NCBI GenBank assembly: GCA_014377915.1
Contig: JACMOT010000380.1
Coordinates: forward strand, 1 to 7,465
Reading direction: 5' to 3'
Length of the DNA: 7,465 bases
Source of the DNA: Tardiphaga sp.
Lineage (GTDB): Bacteria > Pseudomonadota > Alphaproteobacteria > Rhizobiales > Xanthobacteraceae
The translations under genes were made by a program, and so were the position numbers. The notes below the pieces were generated by a model that saw nothing but the letters and a program-made list of their open reading frames with translations, ran no database searches and was not told the DNA's origin. Positions 1-6,631 of the stretch are shown piece after piece; the stretch's first letter is position 1, and the number at the start of each line of letters is the position of its first letter.

Positions 1-118
1 GAACGTTTTCGATGGGGCGCCATTCGCCGGCGGCTCGGCTGGCGCGCGGCAGCAGGGATGTCGCGGACAACGCCGCGGTAGCCGACAGCAGGCCTCGGCG
101 CGTGATCAGGCTTGTCAT
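1..118 (-). CDS. Exported protein with Tat-like signal peptide, N-terminal fragment
   Basis: Only the first 39 codons lie in the window; the gene continues past the left edge. The ATG reads leftward from 118 and is preceded by a good ribosome site (AGGGAAGAG, about 124-131 on the minus strand). Residues 6-12 read TRRGLLS, a twin-arginine motif, followed by an Ala/Leu-rich hydrophobic stretch (about 10-24) and a small-residue region near 26-30 (ASRAA) that could be cut by signal peptidase. This points to export, probably folded, through the Tat system to the periplasm. The mature part visible is only about nine residues (GEWRPIENV), too little to name a family. It is transcribed in the same direction as bamE, 128 nt downstream of bamE's stop, and seems to have its own promoter. 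The reading frame and signal are fairly secure; the function is unknown. Confidence 0.6.
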   Translation of the reverse strand, partial: MTSLITRRGLLSATAALSATSLLPRASRAAGEWRPIENV

Positions 119-143
119 GGTCTCTTCCCTAAAAGTTTTTGTC

Positions 144-172
144 GTTATGATTTTGGTGTTGGACCAACGTAA
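144..172 (-). promoter_or_regulatory. Possible promoter of the left-edge exported-protein gene
   Basis: On the minus strand, TTACGT (172-167) and CATAAC (149-144) are 17 nt apart in an AT-rich patch just upstream of the ATG at 118. The -10 matches the consensus at four of six positions but the -35 at only two, so this is a weak call. A small palindrome (GTTGGACCAAC, 158-168) lies inside the spacer and could be an operator or chance. Confidence 0.22.
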
Positions 173-246
173 GGCGCTGCCGCAAGGTCAGCAAGACGAC
201 CTTTGACGCAGGCGGCTGGTCAGCTTCGGGATTTATGTCGCCGGGA

Positions 247-717
247 CTATCGGGAGCTGATCAGCTTGAACAGCGGCGTCAGATAGCTCATTTCCTGGCC
301 GGAGGTCGGCGTGGTGCGGCTGATGAAGTCGAAGATCTTGCCGTCCTGCAGCCCATAATTGGCAAGCCGGTTAACTTTGCGATTCTTGTCGAAATAGATC
401 GCGACGACGCGCTGGTCGGTGACCTTCTGCGGCATGAATGCCACCGCGCGCTCGGCGCGCTGCGAGATATAATAGAACACTTCGCCTGATAGCGTGGCGA
501 CGGTGGAGGGCGTGCCCATGACGATCAGCACCTGGTCCTGGCTGGCGCCGATCGGAATCTGCTCCAGCGCGCCGATCGGCATGATGTAGCCCTTCTGGTA
601 TTGCTCGGCGCAGGCGCCCAGCGACAGGCAGATGGCGGCAACGGTCAGGGCGGCGCGGAGGTGGCGAAAGCCACGCCTTGGCCGGCGGCTGGCGTCGATA
701 TGGCTCGAAATTGTCAT
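247..717 (-). CDS. bamE: BamE (SmpA/OmlA) outer-membrane assembly lipoprotein
   Basis: BamE is a small lipoprotein on the periplasmic face of the outer membrane that helps the BAM complex fold beta-barrel proteins. With the start at 717 the protein has 156 residues. Residues 11-21 are basic, 22-35 hydrophobic, and LGAC (33-36) is a lipobox, so lipid attachment and cleavage at Cys36 are expected. The mature part has the family's hallmark segment (IPIGASQDQVLIVMGTPS, then VFYYI), followed by beta strands ending in VVAIYFD and a C-terminal tail typical of alphaproteobacterial members. In-frame ATGs at 744 and 801 would give longer N-termini, but they would place the signal peptide unusually far inside and run into the divergent promoter region; 717 is preferred. 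It is divergent from the cytochrome bc1 chaperone gene and stands alone. Family assignment is strong; the exact start is moderate. Confidence 0.9.
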   Translation of the reverse strand: MTISSHIDASRRPRRGFRHLRAALTVAAICLSLGACAEQYQKGYIMPIGALEQIPIGASQDQVLIVMGTPSTVATLSGEVFYYISQRAERAVAFMPQKVTDQRVVAIYFDKNRKVNRLANYGLQDGKIFDFISRTTPTSGQEMSYLTPLFKLISSR

Positions 718-755
718 CGCGGCGCGGACCCCATCCTCTTGCATCGTGCGAGGCG

Positions 756-783
756 TTGACGTACCGGGCAGAACCTCTGAATG
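756..783 (+). promoter_or_regulatory. Possible promoter for the chaperone-yceD operon
   Basis: TTGACG (756-761) is a five-of-six match to the -35 consensus and is followed 16 nt later by TGAATG (778-783), a poor -10. It lies in the 107-nt region between two divergent genes, which must contain promoters in both directions. No clear minus-strand counterpart was found. Confidence 0.28.
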
Positions 784-824
784 CAACATCCGCGTGCCCA
801 TGGGGCCCGCCTGAGGAACTCAAG

Positions 825-1367
825 ATGGTCTGGCCGTTCAATCACTTCCGGAAAACCCCGACGCCATTGCGCGGCACCATTGAGTCCATCTATGGCACCA
901 TCGTGGCGCAAGCGCGAGAACCGTTGTTTTATCGGGACTTAGCGGTGCCGGACACGGTTAACGGACGTTTCGACATGTTGCTGCTGCACCTGTGGATGGT
1001 GCTGCGGCATCTCGATGCCAAATCGGGCCTGTCGCAGGGTCTGTTCGACCATTTCTGCGGCGATCTCGATGACAATCTGCGCGAACTGGGCACCAGCGAC
1101 CTTCGGGTGCCGAAGAAAATGCAGGAATTCGGCCGCGCCTTTTACGGCCGGGCCGCCGCCTATGATATGGCTCTCGGGGCAGGGCGGGAGCCGTTGGCGC
1201 TGGCGCTGTCGAAAAACATCTACAATGGTACGGAGCTCGCGCAGGCGCGGCGTCTGGCCGCCTATGTCGAGACGGCGAATTCCGACCTCGCCGCCCTCGA
1301 TGCAACAACGCTGACAAGCGGTGCCTGGCGATTTCCGTCGGCCGCGACAACTTTGGTAACGACATGA
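825..1367 (+). CDS. Ubiquinol-cytochrome c chaperone (Cbp3/UQCC1 family)
   Basis: This 180-residue protein matches the family named after yeast Cbp3 and human UQCC1, which help assemble cytochrome b and the bc1 complex; in bacteria the role is mainly inferred from homology. Family-typical blocks are VPDTVNGRFDMLLLHLW (41-57), the following helix to RHL, and a long helical stretch 68-114 containing DHFCGDLDDNLRELG and VPKKMQEFGRAFYGR. There is no signal peptide or membrane segment, so it should be cytoplasmic. The ATG at 825 was chosen because TGAGGA lies at a suitable distance upstream; the frame stays open upstream to 678 but those residues overlap the bamE signal region antisense and look non-coding. 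The stop overlaps the next start as ATGA, so it is almost surely co-translated with the DUF177 gene. Identity is confident; no gene symbol is standard in this group. Confidence 0.88.
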   Translation: MVWPFNHFRKTPTPLRGTIESIYGTIVAQAREPLFYRDLAVPDTVNGRFDMLLLHLWMVLRHLDAKSGLSQGLFDHFCGDLDDNLRELGTSDLRVPKKMQEFGRAFYGRAAAYDMALGAGREPLALALSKNIYNGTELAQARRLAAYVETANSDLAALDATTLTSGAWRFPSAATTLVTT

Positions 1368-1984
1368 GAAGACCCGAACGCCCAACCGACACCTCCAACC
1401 CCTGGAGCGTGCCGATCGCGGTGATCCAGATCCCGGAGACCGGGGTGGCACGCGACATCGAGGCCAATCCGCAGGAGCGGGAGGCGATGGCGACCCTTGG
1501 CGGGCTGCTCGGCGTGGCCTCGGCCAGGGCCTCGCTGCTGGTCACCCCGATCAAGGGCGGCCATGTCCATGTCACCGGCCGCGTCTGGGGCCGCGTCGGG
1601 CAGACCTGCGTGGTGACACTGGACGCGATGGAAAGCGATTTCGACGAGGCGATCGACCTGATGTTCGCGCCGCCGTCGCAGATTCGCGAACTGGCCGAAT
1701 CGGTCGATGAGGACATCGAGAGCGACGAGGAGACGCCGGATCCGCCGGAGCCAATCGAAAACGGCATCATCGACCTTGGCCGACTGGCCACCGACGCGCT
1801 TTATCTCGGGCTCAACCCCTATCCGCGCAAGCCGGACGCGGTATTCGAAGCGCCAGTTGAGGTCATCGACCCGAAAGAGCACCCTTTCGCGGTGCTGAAG
1901 GCGCTGAAGGAGGGCGCGGGCGCCACGAAGCCCAAGGGATGGACCGGCGGATCACGAGACGGCAGGGACGAAATGGAAGACTGA
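1364..1984 (+). CDS. yceD: YceD/DUF177 family protein (large rRNA subunit accumulation)
   Basis: A 206-residue DUF177 protein. In Escherichia coli and plants, relatives are needed for normal 23S rRNA levels; the biochemical action is not well defined. The core shows GHVHVTGRVWGRVGQTCVVTL (66-86), where the usual motif has a Cys followed by a strand, then SDFDEAIDLMF (91-101), an acidic loop (113-130) and the family's best block, DLGRLATDALYLGLNPYPRK (137-156). The C-terminal 25 residues are basic and Gly-rich and look disordered. It starts on the ATG that overlaps the upstream TGA by 4 nt, so translational coupling is likely. In many bacteria yceD is followed by rpmF (ribosomal protein L32) and plsX; here plsX follows after a gap, and L32 is absent from the window. 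Family call is strong; role is known only by homology. Confidence 0.88.
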   Translation: MRRPERPTDTSNPWSVPIAVIQIPETGVARDIEANPQEREAMATLGGLLGVASARASLLVTPIKGGHVHVTGRVWGRVGQTCVVTLDAMESDFDEAIDLMFAPPSQIRELAESVDEDIESDEETPDPPEPIENGIIDLGRLATDALYLGLNPYPRKPDAVFEAPVEVIDPKEHPFAVLKALKEGAGATKPKGWTGGSRDGRDEMED

Positions 1985-2106
1985 GCAAAGCGGGACAGCA
2001 GGGTGCCGCCGCTTTCTGATGACATTCCGCCTGTCCGGGGTGACCGCCGCCCGGTTCTGATTTCGGGCGTCGGCGACTGGCGAGATAATTACGCCGGGTC
2101 AAGATG

Positions 2107-2134
2107 TTGTGTCGGGTCACGGAAACGCTATTGT
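2107..2134 (+). promoter_or_regulatory. Possible promoter upstream of plsX
   Basis: The 265-nt stretch 1985-2249 between yceD and plsX has no convincing gene; the open frame at 2003-2191 shows no family features and has no ribosome site. Within it, TTGTGT (2107-2112) and TATTGT (2129-2134) are separated by 16 nt, a plausible sigma70-type pair about 115 nt upstream of the plsX start. This would give plsX-fabH their own transcription start in addition to read-through from yceD. Confidence 0.33.
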
Positions 2135-2249
2135 CCGGACTCGAACAGGGTTTATTTCGATACCTCCGCCGCTCGCCATCCACTGCGGTGAGCATCCGTT
2201 CGCGGCCCGATGCGTTCGGGGTCGCAAGAGACAGGTTTCCGGGACTTTC

Positions 2250-3311
2250 ATGCCGAAAAAGGTTCGCATCGCGCTAGACGCCATGGGTGGCGATATTGGC
2301 GCATCGGTGGTCATTCCCGGCGCCGCCATTTCCCTGACCCGACACCCCGACAGTGAATTCCTGCTGTTCGGCGACAGCGTCCTGATCGACGCCGAACTGG
2401 CGAAGCATCCGGCGCTGAAGGCGGTTTCCCGGGTGATTCACACCGACGTCGCCGTCAGCATGCACGACAAGCCGAGCCAGGCGCTGCGCCGCGGCCGCCG
2501 AGTGTCGTCGATGTGGCAGGCCATCGAGGCGGTGAAGAAGGACGAAGCGGACGTCGCGGTATCCGCCGGCAATACCGGCGCGCTGATGGCGATGGCGCGT
2601 TTCTGCCTGCGCATGCTCGACGGCATCGAGCGCCCGGCGCTGGCGGCGATCTGGCCGACCACGCGCGGCGATTCGGTGGTGCCCGATCTCGGCGCCACCA
2701 TCGGTGGCGATGCGCAGCACCTGAAGACGATGGCGGTGATGGGCAGCGCGATGGCCAGCGCCCTGTTTGATCTCGAGCGGCCGACCGTCGGCCTGCTCAA
2801 TATCGGGGTCGAGGAGATCAAGGGCGGTGATGAAATCCGCGAGGCCGCTGAATTGCTGCGCGCCGCCGACCTGCCGCAACTCGATTTCATCGGCTTCGTC
2901 GAGGGCGACGGCATCGGCCGCGGCGCCGCCGACGTCATCGTCACCGAAGGCTTCAGCGGCAATATCGCGCTGAAGGCCGCGGAGGGAACCGCGCGCCAGT
3001 TCAGCGAATATCTGCGCAATGCGATGGCGCGGACCTGGCGCTCCCGGATCGGCTATCTGTTCGCCAAGAACGCCTTCAAGGCGGTCCGCGACAAGGTCGA
3101 TCCCAACAAGTCCAACGGCGCGGTCTTCCTCGGCCTGCGCGGCATTGTTGTGAAGAGCCATGGCGGCACCAATGCCGATGGCTTTGCCTACGCGGTGGAT
3201 GTTGGCTATGACATGGTGCGCTACGATCTTCTCACCAAAATCAATCAAATGCTCAATCGCGACGGCGGCACCGTACCTGCTGCGACCCCCGCGCAGGAGG
3301 CTGTCTCGTGA
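2250..3311 (+). CDS. plsX: Phosphate acyltransferase PlsX
   Basis: PlsX converts acyl-ACP and phosphate to acyl-phosphate, the donor used by PlsY in the first step of phospholipid synthesis; it is a peripheral membrane enzyme. The 353-residue length is normal. Signature blocks are DAMGGD (10-15), VSAGNTGA (104-111), [11 protein letters not shown] (182-192), EGDGIG (218-223), TEGFSGN (232-238) and the C-terminal [17 protein letters not shown] (289-305). The ATG at 2250 is chosen because family members start just before [12 protein letters not shown], although no strong ribosome site precedes it (only GGGAC close to the start, and AGACAGG further up). The frame is open back to 2109, but that part resembles no PlsX. 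The last codons overlap the fabH start by 4 nt (GTGA). Very secure identification. Confidence 0.97.
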   Translation: MPKKVRIALDAMGGDIGASVVIPGAAISLTRHPDSEFLLFGDSVLIDAELAKHPALKAVSRVIHTDVAVSMHDKPSQALRRGRRVSSMWQAIEAVKKDEADVAVSAGNTGALMAMARFCLRMLDGIERPALAAIWPTTRGDSVVPDLGATIGGDAQHLKTMAVMGSAMASALFDLERPTVGLLNIGVEEIKGGDEIREAAELLRAADLPQLDFIGFVEGDGIGRGAADVIVTEGFSGNIALKAAEGTARQFSEYLRNAMARTWRSRIGYLFAKNAFKAVRDKVDPNKSNGAVFLGLRGIVVKSHGGTNADGFAYAVDVGYDMVRYDLLTKINQMLNRDGGTVPAATPAQEAVS

Positions 3312-4285
3312 CTGCGATACGTTCGGTCGTGCTCGGCTGCGGTTCTTATTTGCCGGAGCGGATTCTGACCAATGCCGAATTGGCCCCCAAAGTGGTTACG
3401 TCCGACGAGTGGATCGTCCAGCGCACCGGTATCCGCCAGCGCCATATCGCGGCCGAGGGCGAGTTCACCTCGCATCTGGCGATCAAGGCGGCGCAGGCCG
3501 CCCTGGCCCATGCCGGGATCGACGCGCAGTCGATCGACCTGATCGTGCTGGCGACCTCGACCCCGGACAATACTTTTCCGGCCACTGCCGTATCAGTGCA
3601 GCATGCGCTCGGCATCAACCATGGCGCGGCGTTCGACCTGCAGGCGGTATGCTCCGGCTTCGTGTTCGCGCTGGCCACCGCCGATAATTTCTTGCGCACC
3701 GGCGCCTTCAAGCGCGCGCTGGTGATCGGCGCTGAAACCTTTTCGCGGATTCTGGACTGGACCGATCGCGGCACCTGCGTGCTGTTCGGCGATGGCGCCG
3801 GCGCCATCATCCTGGAAGCGCAGGAGCAGCCTGGCGAATCCACCGATCGCGGCGTCCTGACCACGCATCTGCGCTCCGACGGTCGCCACAAATCAAAACT
3901 CTATGTCGATGGCGGTGTGTCCTCGACCCAGACTACCGGTCACCTCCGGATGGAGGGTCGCGAAGTGTTCAAACACGCCGTCGGCATGATTACCGATGTC
4001 ATTGTCGACGCCTTCCACGCCACCGGCGCCAATGCCGAGAGCATCGACTGGTTCGTGCCACACCAGGCCAACAAGCGCATCATCGATGCCTCCGCGCATA
4101 AGCTGCATATTGCACCGCAAAAAGTGGTGCTGACCGTCGACCTGCACGGCAATACCTCCGCCGCCTCGATTCCACTGGCGCTGTCGGTCGCGGTGCAGGA
4201 CGGCCGCATCAAGAAGGGCGATCTGGTGCTGCTGGAAGCCATGGGTGGCGGCTTCACCTGGGGCTCGGCGCTGATCCGCTGGTAG
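3308..4285 (+). CDS. fabH: Beta-ketoacyl-ACP synthase III (FabH)
   Basis: FabH condenses acetyl-CoA with malonyl-ACP to begin type II fatty-acid synthesis in the cytoplasm. The protein has 325 residues, the usual size. The catalytic triad is intact: Cys115 in LQAVCSGF, His252 in [11 protein letters not shown], and Asn282 in [10 protein letters not shown]. Other family landmarks are [16 protein letters not shown] (31-46), the glycine-rich [11 protein letters not shown] (160-170) and the terminal [17 protein letters not shown]. The start is a GTG at 3308 that overlaps the plsX stop (GTGA), so the two are likely co-translated, linking phospholipid and fatty-acid synthesis. No hairpin followed by a T-tract is seen after the stop at 4285, so some read-through into ihfA is possible. 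Very secure. Confidence 0.97.
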   Translation: MTAIRSVVLGCGSYLPERILTNAELAPKVVTSDEWIVQRTGIRQRHIAAEGEFTSHLAIKAAQAALAHAGIDAQSIDLIVLATSTPDNTFPATAVSVQHALGINHGAAFDLQAVCSGFVFALATADNFLRTGAFKRALVIGAETFSRILDWTDRGTCVLFGDGAGAIILEAQEQPGESTDRGVLTTHLRSDGRHKSKLYVDGGVSSTQTTGHLRMEGREVFKHAVGMITDVIVDAFHATGANAESIDWFVPHQANKRIIDASAHKLHIAPQKVVLTVDLHGNTSAASIPLALSVAVQDGRIKKGDLVLLEAMGGGFTWGSALIRW

Positions 4286-4348
4286 CCGCGGCGCCAAAAT
4301 TATCCCGCATTGTCATGGTCTTCGACGCCGTTGCATCGATGAGCGCTG

Positions 4349-4375
4349 TTGACCGGCGGGCGGTAACCTCATAAT
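4349..4375 (+). promoter_or_regulatory. Probable promoter of ihfA
   Basis: TTGACC (4349-4354, five of six) and CATAAT (4370-4375, five of six) are 15 nt apart in the 129-nt gap between fabH and ihfA. The spacer is shorter than ideal, but both boxes are the best promoter matches in the window. A start of transcription near 4382 would leave a leader of about 30 nt before the ATG. Confidence 0.45.
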
Positions 4376-4414
4376 TTCTGACAAGAATTTGTTCGCCGGG
4401 AGTTGGGGCAGGCG

Positions 4415-4750
4415 ATGACGGGTACGGGTAAAACGGTCACACGCGTCGATCTGTGCGAAGCGGTCTATCAAAAGGTAGGTCTGTCGCGCACGGAATCGTC
4501 TGCCTTTGTGGAACTGGTATTGAAGGAAATTACCGACTGCCTGGAGAAGGGCGAGACGGTAAAATTGTCCTCTTTCGGCTCCTTCATGGTCCGCAAGAAG
4601 GGGCAGCGGATCGGACGTAACCCGAAGACCGGCACCGAGGTGCCGATCTCGCCGCGCCGGGTGATGGTGTTCAAGCCGTCCGCGATTCTCAAGCAGCGAA
4701 TCAACGGCGACCTCTCCGAGGCCAACGGCAAAGATACCCACGACGACTGA
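4415..4750 (+). CDS. ihfA: Integration host factor alpha subunit
   Basis: IhfA pairs with IhfB to bend DNA sharply at specific sites and acts in transcription, replication and site-specific recombination. The 111-residue product carries the full HU/IHF fold: an N-terminal helical pair (residues 9-45, [20 protein letters not shown]), the strand block [14 protein letters not shown] (49-62), the DNA-inserting arm [14 protein letters not shown] with intercalating Pro70, and the closing [17 protein letters not shown]. The tail from about 98 on is polar and probably disordered. The ATG at 4415 is preferred, with GGGGCAGG just upstream; a TTG at 4403 would add only four residues. It has its own likely promoter and is followed 43 nt later by the MerR gene. 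An IHF gene beside a tRNA-linked island is coincidental, though tyrosine integrases often require IHF. Very secure. Confidence 0.96.
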   Translation: MTGTGKTVTRVDLCEAVYQKVGLSRTESSAFVELVLKEITDCLEKGETVKLSSFGSFMVRKKGQRIGRNPKTGTEVPISPRRVMVFKPSAILKQRINGDLSEANGKDTHDD

Positions 4751-4793
4751 GTTTGACGTCGCCTGAGAGGTGACCATCCGGGAGATCCAGCAC

Positions 4794-5441
4794 GTGGAAA
4801 AATCACCGGATGCGTTCCGAACCATCAGCGAGGTCGCTGACGACCTCGACATCCCGCAGCACGTGCTGCGGTTCTGGGAAACCAGGTTCACCCAGATAAA
4901 GCCGATGAAGCGATCCGGCGGCCGGCGATATTACCGTCCGGACGACGTCGATCTGCTGCGCGGTATCCGCCGATTGCTGTACGGCGAGGGCTACACCATC
5001 CGCGGGGTGCAGCGGATTCTCAAGGAAAACGGCATCAAAGCGGTGCAGCGGGTCGCCGACGGCATGTCGGGGGCGTCATTCGGCGCGATCGAGGACGAAA
5101 TCAGCCGTACGCTGGCCGAGGATGATGACGATGCAGCGACCCCGCGCCTCGACATCAATGCCGATGAGGACGACGAGGACGGCGACGCGCCGCTGATTCC
5201 GGCGCCGATGCGCCGCCTCGCGGCCGGAGCGGAAGATGTCGACGAGGAGGATGATGAAACCGACGATGACAGCGGCCCGATTGCCGGCATCGCCGGCCAG
5301 ATGCGGTCGTTCGAAACCACGACCCGGCTGGAGAGCCTGCTCGCCGATCTGCTGGAATGCCGCGACTTGCTGAACGCGGCGATGCAGGAGCCGGACAGCG
5401 CCAGCGAGGCCTGGCACGACGCGTGGTCGTCGCCGGGCTGA
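4794..5441 (+). CDS. MerR-family transcriptional regulator with acidic C-terminal half
   Basis: A 215-residue regulator. The first 85 residues form a MerR winged helix-turn-helix: [25 protein letters not shown] (8-32), the wing [18 protein letters not shown] (41-58) and the following helices with [15 protein letters not shown] (66-80). Unlike metal sensors there is no Cys cluster; the only Cys is 189. Residues 108-161 are dominated by Asp and Glu in two patches (109-131 and 147-159), then a short Leu-rich helix, [21 protein letters not shown] (177-197), may dimerise or bind a partner. The chosen GTG at 4794 has GGGAG upstream and leaves the family-like start ([12 protein letters not shown]); a GTG at 4770 would add eight residues. 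It follows ihfA by 43 nt and is likely co-transcribed, an arrangement conserved in alphaproteobacteria as far as I recall. Target genes and signal cannot be read from the sequence. Confidence 0.87.
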   Translation: MEKSPDAFRTISEVADDLDIPQHVLRFWETRFTQIKPMKRSGGRRYYRPDDVDLLRGIRRLLYGEGYTIRGVQRILKENGIKAVQRVADGMSGASFGAIEDEISRTLAEDDDDAATPRLDINADEDDEDGDAPLIPAPMRRLAAGAEDVDEEDDETDDDSGPIAGIAGQMRSFETTTRLESLLADLLECRDLLNAAMQEPDSASEAWHDAWSSPG

Positions 5442-5498
5442 GGAAGGCGCGAGCGTGGCACTGGTTTTGACGGGCTGCCAGATCATCATCAAGCCTTC

Positions 5499-5527
5499 TT
5501 GCGCAACGGGCGGATCAAAGCTACAGG
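5499..5527 (+). promoter_or_regulatory. Possible promoter of the tRNA-Pro gene
   Basis: TTGCGC (5499-5504) and TACAGG (5522-5527) are 17 nt apart, and transcription would begin about 5534, just ahead of the mature tRNA 5' end at 5537. Box matches are modest (three of six each), so position and spacing carry most of the argument. A better -35 at 5467 (TTGACG) has no matching -10. Confidence 0.28.
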
Positions 5528-5536
5528 ATGCCACGG

Positions 5537-5614
5537 CGGAGCGTGGCGCAGCCCGGTTAGCGCACTAGTCTGGGAGACTAGGGGTCGGAGGTTCAAATCC
5601 TCTCGCTCCGACCA
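5537..5614 (+). tRNA. tRNA-Pro (anticodon GGG)
   Basis: A complete cloverleaf can be drawn. The acceptor stem CGGAGCG (5537-5543) pairs with CGCTCCG (5604-5610). The D arm is GCGC-AGCCCGGTTA-GCGC. The anticodon stem CTAGT/ACTAG encloses the loop CTGGGAG, giving anticodon GGG. The T arm contains GGTTCAAATCC. Discriminator A5611 and an encoded CCA (5612-5614) complete it. C1-G72 with A73 is the proline identity pattern. It reads CCC and CCU codons. It sits 95 nt after the MerR gene, is followed at once by a terminator, and marks the end of the conserved gene block; tRNA 3' ends like this are common integration sites. Confidence 0.97.
5590..5614 (+). other. Candidate attachment site (tRNA 3' end)
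   Basis: The T arm and 3' acceptor half of tRNA-Pro are the usual crossover target of tyrosine integrases, and the DNA just downstream changes in composition and gene content. No second copy of this segment is inside the window, as expected if the other end of the element lies beyond the right edge. The exact core cannot be set from one end. Confidence 0.33.
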
Positions 5615-5621
5615 ACATAAA

Positions 5622-5645
5622 GCCCTGCAATCGCAGGGTTTTTTG
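5622..5645 (+). terminator. Rho-independent terminator after tRNA-Pro
   Basis: CCCTGC (5623-5628) and GCAGGG (5633-5638) form a perfect 6-bp stem with loop AATC, followed by six Ts (5639-5644), then GC and another T-run. It begins 8 nt after the tRNA CCA end and is well placed to stop the tRNA transcript. Confidence 0.88.
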
Positions 5646-5693
5646 CTTTTTAATATGTTTAAACTTCCCTCATGCACCTCTTGAAAATGCTTC

Positions 5694-5712
5694 GGGGTCA
5701 CTCTGGGGTCAC
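5694..5712 (+). repeat. Tandem GGGGTCAC pair, 11-bp period
   Basis: GGGGTCAC occurs at 5694-5701 and again at 5705-5712, one helical turn apart, about 80 nt past the tRNA. Closely phased direct repeats near an att site can bind integrase arms or an excisionase; that role is only an inference. Confidence 0.5.
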
Positions 5713-5745
5713 ATATTAGCGCGGACATCGCACCTCGTGCATAGT

Positions 5746-5769
5746 TTCGAGATTGGCGGTGATCTCGAA
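5746..5769. repeat. 8-bp inverted repeat with 8-nt spacer
   Basis: TTCGAGAT (5746-5753) and ATCTCGAA (5762-5769) are perfect inverse complements around an 8-nt spacer, with no T-tract after. The geometry fits an operator or a recombinase core-type site. A repeat of this size can occur by chance in a window this long. Confidence 0.5.
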
Positions 5770-6490
5770 TTAATGACTCCACGCCTGCATGGCGTCTAAC
5801 CATCGTGTCCCCTGTGCTCGAATCATATGCGGCAAACAGCAGCCATATCGACTCGCCGAGCTTTCGCTTCAGATCTCTGCGCTGTCTCCCCGGCTGATGA
5901 GCAATCTGCCAAAAAGCCTGAACCTGGCAGACATTCTTTGTCGTCCCCGCCGGTCCTCGGATGAAGGCAAGTGCCGATCCCCGCATAGACGAGCCGCTGG
6001 GCATCACGGGCAGTGGCGTCCATCTAACATCCCCGCGTAGCCGCGCCACGAGGGCGGTGCCGACCCGCTCGTGTTGGCGGCACAGCGAACTGGGGAGTTG
6101 CTGTCGCGAGAGGCCATGATGAGCAAATCGGAATGAATTCGGTCGACAATTGATGGAGGTAGCTTAGTCGTCGCAGACGACGATCGGGTATGGGCGGTCG
6201 GGGCGCGTAGTAGATCCAGCTGAAAGCCAATAAGCCCGAAAATCGATTCGAGCTGGCAGGCAAACGTAGATACTGGCGAATTGTAGAGTGCCTGATCATT
6301 TCTCCGCGCAATAGCCTTGCACTATCATCGAACATGCAGTGTTCGGAATTTATGAAATTCGCTCTGACCAGTCCTTGCGCCAATTTGTCCGTTCGCTTCC
6401 GCGACGTGACTGCGCTGTTCTGCCTATGTCAGATACGGTTACAACCTTCCATATAACGTCGCTCCGATAGTCTGACGCTTTCGTCCAGGG

Positions 6491-6505
6491 GCACGCTCTG
6501 CGTGC
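6491..6505. repeat. GCACGC/GCGTGC hairpin
   Basis: A perfect 6-bp inverted repeat with a 3-nt loop (TCT). Its left arm plus two bases, GCACGCTC, recurs directly at 6574-6581. There is no T-tract, so it is not an obvious terminator. Confidence 0.45.
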
Positions 6506-6631
6506 GATGGCGTTTGTCTCATCCGTGCACGTCGCATCTTAGCTTCGGGCACCTAGCTCGATGCATCGCAGACGCACGCTCCCGGCGAGCAATCACTGCG
6601 GCAATGCCGACAACCCAGACATCGCATCGCA
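6503..6631. repeat. Cluster of CATCGCA motifs upstream of the primase gene
   Basis: The 7-mer CATCGCA occurs at 6503-6509 (minus strand), 6564-6570, 6620-6626 and 6625-6631, the last two overlapping; a near copy, GTCGCAT, lies at 6531-6537. A further copy is at 5726-5732 near the tRNA, sharing the 9-mer GACATCGCA with the copy at 6618-6626. Clustered short repeats ahead of a replication gene suggest binding sites for an initiator or regulator. Confidence 0.4.

Noticed and set aside
371..841. Minus-strand frame of 156 codons overlapping bamE
   Set aside because: Shadow frame of bamE rich in Arg, Pro and Ala; bamE itself carries a lipobox and family motifs.
2003..2191. Small plus-strand frame between yceD and plsX, considered as rpmF
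   Set aside because: Lacks the basic N-terminus and zinc-ribbon or L32 pattern, and has no ribosome site.
2274..3248. Long minus-strand frame of 324 codons opposite plsX
   Set aside because: A high-GC shadow of plsX; low-complexity His/Ala/Gly-rich translation with no family motif.
5789..6040. Plus-strand frame of 83 codons
   Set aside because: No Shine-Dalgarno sequence before the ATG and no family resemblance.
5489..6049. Minus-strand open frame of 186 codons spanning the tRNA
   Set aside because: Its C-terminal part is the reverse complement of tRNA-Pro (the familiar SEREDLNLRPL-type artefact) and it also reads through the terminator; no ribosome site or family motif.
6168..6183. TCGTCG/CGACGA hairpin considered as terminator
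   Set aside because: No T-tract on either side and no gene nearby to terminate.
6024..6383. Minus-strand frame of 119 codons
   Set aside because: No recognised motif and no convincing ribosome site; composition looks non-coding and another frame of the same strand is equally open.
6459..6467. TCGCTCCGA, a 9-base match to the tRNA-Pro 3' end, considered as a second att copy
   Set aside because: Flanking bases do not match and a single 9-mer can occur by chance in this length; real att repeats are usually longer.
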